From CBDATA01 sp965215615 (GTDB taxonomy: Bacteria > Acidobacteriota > Vicinamibacteria > Marinacidobacterales > Marinacidobacteraceae), in contig OZ244068.1 in NCBI GenBank assembly GCA_965215615.1, forward strand, positions 248,001 to 312,000: a stretch of DNA of 64,000 nucleotides, written 5' to 3'. The notes below the pieces were generated by a model. The model saw nothing but the letters and a program-made list of their open reading frames with translations, was not told where the DNA came from and did no database searches. The position numbers and the translations under genes were made by a program. Below are positions 51,151-58,033 of the stretch, piece by piece; position 1 is the first letter of the stretch; every line of letters starts with the position of its first letter.

Positions 51151-51331
51151 GCAGGCTGTGGAAAAACTAACGCGGCATTCGACGAGCGATGCATCCCGTC
51201 TGAACGCTCGCCTGGAGGCTCGCTCTTCGTTGCGATTCGCTCGAAATAGCGCTGCTATTGCTCACTCACGCGCCTTGTCAGCCGGGCGCCTCACCCGTCT
51301 CGGTGCTCACGCCAGTTTATCCACAGCCTGC
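51151..51331. mobile_element. MITE-like element, copy B
   Basis: 181 bp. Left end GCAGGCTGTGGAAAAACT and right end AGTTTATCCACAGCCTGC form terminal inverted repeats of about 20 bases with few mismatches. TA lies on both sides, the target duplication expected for IS630/Tc1-mariner-type transposition. Internal palindrome AATAGC-GCT-GCTATT. No coding capacity. TTATCCACA (51317-51325) in the right end equals a DnaA box. Confidence 0.85.
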
Positions 51332-51333
51332 TA

Positions 51334-51514
51334 CCAGGCTGTGGAAAAACTAACGCGGCATTCGACGAGCGATGCATCCCGTCTGAACGCTCGCCTGGAG
51401 GCTCGCTCTTCGTTGCGATTCGCTCGAAATAGCGCTGCTATTGCTCACTCACGCGCCTTGTCAGCCGGGCGCCTCACCCGTCTCGGTGCTCACGCCAGTT
51501 TATCCACAGCCTGC
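51334..51514. mobile_element. MITE-like element, copy C, tandem with copy B
   Basis: 181 bp, apparently identical with copy B except the first base (C for G), offset by exactly 183 bases (element plus one TA). The shared TA lies at 51332-51333 and the closing TA at 51515-51516. DnaA-box match at 51500-51508. The second copy may have arisen by insertion next to the first or by replication slippage between the TA sites. Confidence 0.85.
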
Positions 51515-51681
51515 TACGACCAGCGGTATGTCTTCGCCGCCCCCAAGCTGGCCTCGCGGACCACGCGGTGGGAATGGAGCGAAGATTCGCCGGCCTGCCG
51601 GGAAGCCGCGCCGATGGACTGCGAACCTCGGTTGCGCTGAGCCTCCCTCGACAACCCCCTCCGGCTTGCTAGTTTGCCGGG

Positions 51682-53091
51682 GTGGTCCGCGCTCTTCTTC
51701 TGACGCTCGCGCTCGGCGGAGCCGCAGCGCCCGCTTTCGCCCAGGGAGGAAATCCGAGCGGGGTGGAGCTCGGGTGGCTCGAATCGTTCCTGATGACCTC
51801 GGCGGAGCGGCGGGCCTGGATCGAGGCGCGGACCCAGGGGGATCTCGCCAGCTTCCGGAGGCTCTTCTGGCTCCGAAGGGACCCCGACCCGACCACGCCC
51901 GAAAACGAAACACTCGATCGGTTCCTGACCCGCGTCCGCCTCGCGAACCAGAACTTCATGGATGACACCGGGGACGACGGCGGCGGCGACCGCGCCCGGG
52001 TATTCGTGCTGCTCGGGATGCCGCTCCAGACCCTCGCGGAACCCGTTGACGGAACCCGCCCGGGAGGAGTGAGCTGGGTGTGGCCGGCCGACCCCGAAGC
52101 CGGACTCCGGGAAGATCTCACCGCGCTGTTCTTCCCGGATTTCGACGGGAGGCTCTGGATCGAGAACCGCGCTGAAGTAGATGAAGCCCTCGAAGAGATG
52201 CGGCGGCGGCTGGTCGTCCGCGACGAGATCGGCTACGAACGGGGTGCGGATGGAAGGCTGCTGCTGCCGGATCTGCCCGGCGGCGGATCGGACCGCGCCC
52301 GCCGGACGCTCTCCGGTTTCGACCCCGAGCGCGAGCTGGCGGAGGGGATTCCGTTCTCGCTCGCCTCCGCCTTCTTCCGGGCGGGGGGCGGATCCACCCG
52401 GATCGCGCTGCTTCTCGAAGCGGGAGCGGGTGCTCTCGCTCCCGGACCTGACGGGCAGGCCGCGGCCTCGGTCTTCGCCCGGGTGGTCGGCGCTTCCCCG
52501 GGCGACGAACCGCTCGACACCGCGTACACCACCATCCTTCCTGCGGACGAGCCCGCCCGGTTCGAGATCGCCCTCCGCACCGAGCCCGGGGAGCGCCGGG
52601 TGGTCGTCGGGTTCGTGGATGAACAGTCCGACGGCTTCGGCATCGCCGCCCTGACCCTCGCGGTTCCCGATTTTCCGACGGATGCTCCCCGCTTCTCTTC
52701 CGTCGTCCTCTACGGCGAAGCAGAGCCGACGGTGCTCGCCGAAGGCGCACCGGAGCGTGCGTTCCAGTTCGGCCGGACCCGGTTCCATCCCCGGGCCACC
52801 GGGGTGTTCCGCCAGCAGGAAACCCTGGGCGCTTTCTACTTTTTCTACCCCGGGGAGCGCGAAGAAGGGACCGAACTACCGGAGATCGTCGCGGAATACA
52901 CGATTCGGCGCGAAGGGGCCGATACCGCGTTCATCGCTCCGGAAGCCATGCCCACCAGCACCCGGCAGGCGGCGGCCAATGCCGAGTTCCCGCTCGCCGA
53001 CTTCGCGCCGGGGCGCTACGAACTTCTGATCCGGGTCCGCTACCGGGGCGAAATCTTCGAGACCGCCGAGCCGTTCACCCTCACCCGCTGA
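51682..53091 (+). CDS. Exported GWxTD-domain-like protein
   Basis: 469 residues from GTG 51682. Signal peptide (RALLLTLALGGAAAPAFA), then ESFLMTSAERRAWIEARTQGDLASFRRLFWLRRDPDPTTPENE, the helical segment of the GWxTD domain (frequent in Acidobacteriota and Bacteroidota), then RVFVLLGMPLQTLAEPVDG and a C-terminal beta-rich part (FPLADFAPGRYELLIRVRYRGE). Function of the family is unknown; probably surface or periplasmic. Its stop abuts the convergent hydrolase stop as TGATCA. Confidence 0.78.
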   Translation: MVRALLLTLALGGAAAPAFAQGGNPSGVELGWLESFLMTSAERRAWIEARTQGDLASFRRLFWLRRDPDPTTPENETLDRFLTRVRLANQNFMDDTGDDGGGDRARVFVLLGMPLQTLAEPVDGTRPGGVSWVWPADPEAGLREDLTALFFPDFDGRLWIENRAEVDEALEEMRRRLVVRDEIGYERGADGRLLLPDLPGGGSDRARRTLSGFDPERELAEGIPFSLASAFFRAGGGSTRIALLLEAGAGALAPGPDGQAAASVFARVVGASPGDEPLDTAYTTILPADEPARFEIALRTEPGERRVVVGFVDEQSDGFGIAALTLAVPDFPTDAPRFSSVVLYGEAEPTVLAEGAPERAFQFGRTRFHPRATGVFRQQETLGAFYFFYPGEREEGTELPEIVAEYTIRREGADTAFIAPEAMPTSTRQAAANAEFPLADFAPGRYELLIRVRYRGEIFETAEPFTLTR

Positions 53092-53928
53092 TCAGGATCC
53101 GAGATTCTCCCGGAAGAACCGGACGGTCCGGGGCCAGGCCTGCGCGGTAGCGGTCATGTTCCTTCCCTCGCGTCCGTCCTGGGCCCGCAGGAAGCCGTGT
53201 CCGGCCCCTTCGTAGATCTCCACCTGATACTCCTTCCCGAGTTCCTCCATCCGCTGCTCGGCTACCGGGATGGTTGCGTTCACCCGCTCATCGTCGCCGC
53301 CGTAGAGCCCAAGCACCGGCGCTTCGATCCCGTCGAGCGCCTCGCTGTCCGGAGAAGAGCCGTAATAGACGACCGCGCCCCCGAGCCCCGAAGCCACGGT
53401 GGCGAGCGTGAAGCTCGTGCGTCCGCCCCAGCAGAATCCGACCACTCCCCACTGATCGGTCGCCGCCGGCAATCCGGTCGCCCAGGCGGCCACGCCCTCG
53501 AGACGCGCATGAACCTCCCCGGCATCCAGTCCACGGATCAGCGCCACCGCGCCATCCCGATCCACCGAGTCGGTCCTTCCGCCGCCCGGCCCCTTGCCGG
53601 TGAGCAGATCCGGCGCGACGGCGATAAAGCCACTGTCGGCGAGCTGATCGGCCACTGCGCGGATCCAGTCGGTGAGACCGTAGATCTCGTGGATCACCAC
53701 CACTACCGGAGCCGGATCGGATCGCTCCGGATACACGACCCAGGATTCCACCGAATCCCCGTCGCCCACCGGAACCGAAACCCACTCGCCATGCCGGGGC
53801 GAGGAATTCAGCCGGTCGCGGGCCGCCGCATCACCCGCCGGAAGCAGGTGCTGGGCGAAAACGAGGGCGGGCAGGCCGGCGAGGAACACGGCGAGAACGA
53901 GGGAGCGAAGAAAGAGAACCGGGCGCAT
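53092..53928 (-). CDS. Exported dienelactone hydrolase-family alpha/beta hydrolase
   Basis: 278 residues from ATG 53928. Signal peptide (FLRSLVLAVFLAGLPALVFA), PVVVVIHEIYGLTDWIRAVADQLADSGFIAVAPDLL, nucleophile Cys in GVVGFCWGGRTS, Asp in LGLYGGDDERVN and His in YEGAGHGFLRAQ: a full dienelactone-hydrolase triad. Probably a periplasmic esterase. Frames upstream of this start overlap the divergent ccmC gene. Confidence 0.87.
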   Translation of the reverse strand: MRPVLFLRSLVLAVFLAGLPALVFAQHLLPAGDAAARDRLNSSPRHGEWVSVPVGDGDSVESWVVYPERSDPAPVVVVIHEIYGLTDWIRAVADQLADSGFIAVAPDLLTGKGPGGGRTDSVDRDGAVALIRGLDAGEVHARLEGVAAWATGLPAATDQWGVVGFCWGGRTSFTLATVASGLGGAVVYYGSSPDSEALDGIEAPVLGLYGGDDERVNATIPVAEQRMEELGKEYQVEIYEGAGHGFLRAQDGREGRNMTATAQAWPRTVRFFRENLGS

Positions 53929-53978
53929 CTCCCGAGTATAGTTTCGGCCGGTTGCGATGAGCGGGACGGAGCGCTGAA

Positions 53979-54662
53979 GTGCGGATTCCCGCGACGCGCA
54001 CGCTCTCTGCCCTGACTTCCCTGGCCATGGCCATAGCACTCTGGGCCGCGTTTTTCTTCGCGCCCACCGAGCGGACCATGGGCGACCTGCAGCGGTTGTT
54101 CTACTTCCACGTTTCGGCGTGGTGGCTTGCGTTCATCGCCTTTTTCGTGGTGGCCGGAGCGAGCATCGGCTGGCTTGTGACGCGCCGGCCCGGATACGAC
54201 GCGGCGGCGCTCGCGGCGGCCGAGATCGGGGTGCTGTTCACCACCATCGGCCTCGCGATGGGGATGATCTGGGCCAAGCCGGCGTGGGGGATCTGGTGGA
54301 CCTGGGACGCGCGTTTGACCACCGCGTTCGTGCTCTGGCTGACCTATTGCGGATACCTGATGCTGCGCAGCTACGTGGAGGATCCCGAGCGGCGCGCCAA
54401 CCTCGCCGCGGTGATCGGAATCCTGGGTGCCGCCGACGTGCCCATCGTCTATTTCTCGATCCGCTGGTGGCGCACCCAGCATCCGCAGCCAGTCATCATG
54501 GGTGGCCCGGATTCCGGACTCCATCCCGACATGGCCACCGCCCTGCTGATCTCGCTCATCGCGTTCACGCTGCTGTTCGTGACCCTGCTCCGCGCCCGCA
54601 TGCGCCTCGAGCAGGAGCGGCTCGCGCTCGAAGAGCTGCGCCACGCGGACATCCGAGGCTGA
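53979..54662 (+). CDS. ccmC: Cytochrome c maturation heme protein CcmC
   Basis: 227 residues with six spans. The WWD motif is WGIWWTWDARLTTAFVLWL (about residue 104 onward) with histidine-side FYFHVSAWWLAF and later RWWRTQHP. Loads heme onto CcmE. GTG 53979. Separated by some 12 kb from the rest of the ccm genes. Confidence 0.93.
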   Translation: MRIPATRTLSALTSLAMAIALWAAFFFAPTERTMGDLQRLFYFHVSAWWLAFIAFFVVAGASIGWLVTRRPGYDAAALAAAEIGVLFTTIGLAMGMIWAKPAWGIWWTWDARLTTAFVLWLTYCGYLMLRSYVEDPERRANLAAVIGILGAADVPIVYFSIRWWRTQHPQPVIMGGPDSGLHPDMATALLISLIAFTLLFVTLLRARMRLEQERLALEELRHADIRG

Positions 54663-54669
54663 CAGGCTG

Positions 54670-54801
54670 ATGGCCTGGCTCTTCGCCGGATACGCGGCCT
54701 TCTTCCTGCTGACCGCCGCCTATATCCTCCGGCTCGCCCTGATGCGCCGGGGGCTTCGCCTCGAGTCGGAGCGGCTCGGTGCCCGAAAGGAGAAACCATG
54801 A
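54670..54801 (+). CDS. ccmD: CcmD-like single-span protein
   Basis: 43 residues. MAWLFAGYAAFFLLTAAYILRLALMRRG, a single span with the usual Tyr and Leu spacing, then a charged tail. CcmD stabilises the CcmC-CcmE complex. ATG 54670 is seven bases after ccmC and the stop overlaps the SDR gene as ATGA. Short enough that annotation pipelines may miss it. Confidence 0.8.
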   Translation: MAWLFAGYAAFFLLTAAYILRLALMRRGLRLESERLGARKEKP

Positions 54802-55538
54802 GCAGACTGAACACAGTCGCGGCGCTCGTCACCGGAGCTTCGCGAGGGATCGGGCTCGGCATCGCCCGTGCCTACCTTCACGAAGGCGCACGCGTCTTCC
54901 TCTCCGCCCGGGGCGCAGAGCGGCTCGCCGCGGTGGGCGCAGACCTGAAAAAACAGTGGCCGGGACATGTGGAATGGTTCGCCGCCGATCTCGGCGACCC
55001 CGAATCGGCCCGCGAGCTCGCGGCACAGGCGACCTCCCGGTTTCCCGACCTCTCGGTGCTCGTGAACAACGCTTCCCTTCTGGGAGAACGAGCGCCGATC
55101 ACGGAACAACAGATCTCCATCTGGGACGAGACGTTGCGCGTCAACACCTCGAGTCTTTTCTACCTCACGAAGCCGCTGCTCCCGGCGCTCACCGCGAGAC
55201 CGTCAGCCTCGGTCATCAACGTGAGTTCCACCGTGGGGCGGATCGGGAAGCCGAACTGGGGCCCCTACGCGGTCTCGAAGTTCGGGCTGGAGGGATTCAC
55301 CCAGGTGCTGGCCGCAGAGCTCGCGGAAACCGAAGTCCGGGTGAACAGCGTCAACCCCGGTGCCACCCGCACCGACATGCGGGCCGCCGCCTACCCCGAC
55401 GAGGATCCCCTGACCCTCCCGACTCCCGAAGACATCGCCGAGGCGTTCGTGCTTCTCGCGACCCCCGGATCCGACGGGCGGCATGGCGAGGCGCTGAACG
55501 CCCGCGACTTCCCCCGCTGGACTCCGCCGACGGGCTGA
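54798..55538 (+). CDS. Short-chain dehydrogenase/reductase
   Basis: 246 residues. TGASRGIGLGIARAYLHEGARVFLSARG (NAD(P)-binding), NNASLLGER, catalytic Ser in VINVSSTVGRIG and YAVSK (Tyr-x3-Lys), NSVNPGATRTDM. Substrate unknown. ATG 54798 overlaps ccmD. Confidence 0.88.
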   Translation: MSRLNTVAALVTGASRGIGLGIARAYLHEGARVFLSARGAERLAAVGADLKKQWPGHVEWFAADLGDPESARELAAQATSRFPDLSVLVNNASLLGERAPITEQQISIWDETLRVNTSSLFYLTKPLLPALTARPSASVINVSSTVGRIGKPNWGPYAVSKFGLEGFTQVLAAELAETEVRVNSVNPGATRTDMRAAAYPDEDPLTLPTPEDIAEAFVLLATPGSDGRHGEALNARDFPRWTPPTG

Positions 55539-55544
55539 TCTTTC

Positions 55545-56846
55545 GTGAACCTCGACCGTTTCCAGACGACCTTCGGGTCCCGGATGGCGCTGATCGGGGT
55601 GGCGGTCGGGCTCGCCAACGTGTGGCGATTCCCTTACATGGCGGGCAACTACGGGGGCGGGGCCTTCGTCCTCGCCTATCTGGTGTTCGTCATCGCGCTG
55701 GGCGCTCCGGCGCTGATCGCCGAGTGGAGCCTCGGACGGCTCACCCGGTCCGGCCCGGCCGCCGCCTTCCGTCGCGTCAGGATGCCGGGCGGCCGGGCGG
55801 TGGGGGCGATCCTCTTCGTGACCGTGTTCATGGCCACTTCCTACTACACGGTGGTGGTGGCCCAGGTTCTCTACTACACGCTGCGCGGCGGGATCGTTCC
55901 CAACCCGCAGGCCTTCCACGCCGAGCACTTTTCCGGGATCACGCTCCTGAACGTGGGGGCGACCGTGTTCGTCTTCCTCGCGATGGGCCTCGTCGTCGGC
56001 CGCGGGGTTGCGAAAGGGATCGAGCGTCTCTCGCGGATCGCGATGCCGCTCGTCGGCGTGATGCTGCTTCTGGTGGTGATCCGTTCGGTCACGCTCCCGG
56101 GAGCCGGGGAAGGGATTCGCTACCTCCTCTATCCGGACTTCAGCCGGGTCACGAGCGATACCTTCCTCGCGGCGCTGGGGCAGGCGTTCTTCAGCCTCTC
56201 GCTCGGCGGCACCTTCTTTCTCGTCTATGGAAGCTACCTGCCCCGGCGGGTCAGCCTCCGGACGTTCGCGGCCACCACGATCACCGGCGACACGATGGCC
56301 GCCATCCTGGGCGGCCTTGCGATCCTCCCCGCGGCGTTCGCTCTCGGGGCCGAACCGGATTCCGGCCCGGCGCTTCTCTTCTTCACCCTCCCGGAGCTCT
56401 TCGGGCGCATGCCGCTCGGGCAGTTCGTAGCGCCGCTGTTCTTCGGCGCCCTGTTCCTCGCCGCCTTCCTCTCCGCAGTGGCAGCTCTCGAGGTCATCGT
56501 CAACGTGGGGATGGAGTGGACCGGACAGTCGCGCCTCGCGGTGGTCGTGGCTGCGGTCGCCGTGCAGATCCCGCTGGCGCTTCCCTCGATGGCGAGCGCG
56601 AGCTATCTGGAGTGGAGCGACCTCATCTGGGGATCCACCATGCAGCCGATCGGATCGGCGCTGACCCTGCTGGCGTTCGGGTTCTTCGTTTCCCGGAAGC
56701 GGGCGCTCGCGGAGGCGAATCGCGGCGATCCCCAAGCGCTTCTCGGGAACCGCTGGAGGTTCTGGATTCGCTACGTAGTGCCGCTCTCGGTATTTCTCGT
56801 TCTTCTGTGGGGTTGGGCCGACCGGATCCAGGCGCTTCTCCCGTGA
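55545..56846 (+). CDS. Sodium-dependent transporter, neurotransmitter:sodium symporter (LeuT) family
   Basis: 433 residues with about eleven spans. GVAVGLANVWRFPYMAGNYGGGAFVLAYLVFV is the NSS signature at span 1, where Na+ and substrate bind; AQVLYYTLRGG and FSLSLGGTFFLVYGSYLP (span 6-like) follow. Likely amino-acid uptake. GTG 55545; the stop overlaps the Ldh_2 gene as GTGA. Confidence 0.9.
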   Translation: MNLDRFQTTFGSRMALIGVAVGLANVWRFPYMAGNYGGGAFVLAYLVFVIALGAPALIAEWSLGRLTRSGPAAAFRRVRMPGGRAVGAILFVTVFMATSYYTVVVAQVLYYTLRGGIVPNPQAFHAEHFSGITLLNVGATVFVFLAMGLVVGRGVAKGIERLSRIAMPLVGVMLLLVVIRSVTLPGAGEGIRYLLYPDFSRVTSDTFLAALGQAFFSLSLGGTFFLVYGSYLPRRVSLRTFAATTITGDTMAAILGGLAILPAAFALGAEPDSGPALLFFTLPELFGRMPLGQFVAPLFFGALFLAAFLSAVAALEVIVNVGMEWTGQSRLAVVVAAVAVQIPLALPSMASASYLEWSDLIWGSTMQPIGSALTLLAFGFFVSRKRALAEANRGDPQALLGNRWRFWIRYVVPLSVFLVLLWGWADRIQALLP

Positions 56847-57739
56847 GCGACGGCATCCGGTTTCGGGTTCGCCACGGAAGGCTCCATTTCTTCGCCCGCG
56901 AATGCCTCAAGCGGGTTCGGACACCGCCCGAGCTCGCTTCCCAGGTGGCGGATGCCATGATCGGTGCCAACCTGATGGGCCTCGACGAGGACGGCGTGGC
57001 CTGGCTGCCGGAGCTGGTGGATGCCATCGCAACCCGCCACGTCCGCGCCAATCCCCGCATCGAAGAGGTGTCTTCTTCCGGAAGCACGGTCGTGCTGGAC
57101 GGAGACAACGGCCCCGGCCCGATCTCTGCGCAGCGCGGCATGGTCGAAGCCATCGCCGGCGCGAACCGTCAGGGGATCGGCGCCGCCGCGGTTCGTGGCG
57201 GAAACCGGTTTGGCGCGCCGGCGCACTTCGCGCGGCTCGCGCTCTCCCACCAGATGGCAGGCGTGGTCTTTTTCAGCGGTGCTCCGACCGAAGCGGGACC
57301 GGCCGCCGTCCGGCTCGGGATCGCAGTTCCCACCGAAGAGACCCGCGCGCCGGTGGTGCTGGATCGAAACCTCGAAAACACCGGGGAGACGGAGCTCCCG
57401 TTCGCTCTCGAAGCCCTGGTCGGGCTCGCACTCGCTGCGCTTCCGGACGAACTCGGAGCGCCCCGGCCGGATCCGGTGCACCGGGGAGCGGGCGGCCTCT
57501 TCCTCGCGTTCCGGGTGCGCGCTTTCGCTCCCTGGGCCGGGTTCCGGAACCGGATGGCGGCGCGCCTCGCATCCCTTCGCCGTGCCGATGCCTCCTTCCC
57601 CGGCCAAAGTGCTTACGAAGTGGAAGAAGAGCGCCGAACCCACGGGATTCCGATCCCGGAGGAGGTGGCGGCGACCCTGGAGCGGCTCGGCAGCCGGCTC
57701 GATGCCCGCCGCATCTGGGACGAACTCGGCGGCCGGTAG
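56843..57739 (+). CDS. Ldh_2-family malate/L-lactate-type dehydrogenase
   Basis: 298 residues from GTG 56843. RVRTPPELASQVADAMIGANLMGLDEDGV, AATRHVRANPRIE, GNRFGAPAHFARLAL and AVPTEETRAPVV fit the Ldh_2 (MDH2) fold. Two segments of the usual family length (about 340) are short. Uses NAD(P); acts on 2-hydroxy acids or ureidoglycolate-type substrates. Coupled with the symporter. Confidence 0.75.
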   Translation: MSDGIRFRVRHGRLHFFARECLKRVRTPPELASQVADAMIGANLMGLDEDGVAWLPELVDAIATRHVRANPRIEEVSSSGSTVVLDGDNGPGPISAQRGMVEAIAGANRQGIGAAAVRGGNRFGAPAHFARLALSHQMAGVVFFSGAPTEAGPAAVRLGIAVPTEETRAPVVLDRNLENTGETELPFALEALVGLALAALPDELGAPRPDPVHRGAGGLFLAFRVRAFAPWAGFRNRMAARLASLRRADASFPGQSAYEVEEERRTHGIPIPEEVAATLERLGSRLDARRIWDELGGR

Positions 57740-57782
57740 CCGAGGCAATCTGGACACCGCACCGCGACACGACCACCTGTGC

Positions 57783-57995
57783 GTGACCGTTTCTCTTCCC
57801 GACCATCAGGCGGTACGGCTCGCGGAGGTGTGTCGCGAGCAGAACATTTCCCGGGCCGAGGCGGTGCGACGGGCGGTCGCCCGTTCCCTCGAGGAGCTCC
57901 CCGGAATTTCTCGGAACGAGGTGTTCGGCATGTGGCGCGACCGGGATTGCGACAGTCTCGGCGTTCAGCGCCGCATGCGGCGGGAATGGTCCTGA
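57783..57995 (+). CDS. Ribbon-helix-helix antitoxin-like protein
   Basis: 70 residues from GTG 57783. VTVSLPDHQAVRLAEVCREQNISRAEAVRRAVARSLEEL is a ribbon-helix-helix (CopG/MetJ-type) domain. The C-terminal tail (GMWRDRDCDSLGVQRRMRREWS) is the type that contacts PIN toxins. No toxin gene follows; the next gene is on the opposite strand. An orphan antitoxin or small regulator. Confidence 0.6.
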   Translation: MTVSLPDHQAVRLAEVCREQNISRAEAVRRAVARSLEELPGISRNEVFGMWRDRDCDSLGVQRRMRREWS

Positions 57996-58007
57996 CCTCC
58001 CATTCCG

Positions 58008-58032
58008 CCGGCCGCCAAGACTGCCCGGCCGG
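58008..58032. terminator. Hairpin between convergent genes
   Basis: CCGGCCG at 58008-58014 pairs with CGGCCGG at 58026-58032 over an 11-base loop, in the short gap between two convergent genes. No U-run follows on either strand, so intrinsic termination is uncertain. Confidence 0.3.
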
Positions 58033-58033
58033 G

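Larger units (their letters stand above)
50885..51640 (+). pseudogene. Gene interrupted by two tandem MITE-like elements
   Basis: The frame from GTG 50885 runs with GC-rich third codon positions to LYRA and meets stop TAG at 51149-51151; that TAG is formed by the target TA plus the first base of the element. After the elements, TAC GAC CAG CGG resumes in the same frame (YDQRYVFAAPKLASRTT) to TGA 51638-51640. Removing 366 bases (two 181-bp elements and two TA) rejoins GCC-TAC-GAC. The protein family is not recognised; the 5' end may itself be a remnant linked to the methylase. Confidence 0.6.

Noticed and set aside
51158..51640. 160-codon frame with an internal 61-residue repeat
   Set aside because: The repeat is the MITE-like element read twice. 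Only the last 41 residues belong to the interrupted host gene.
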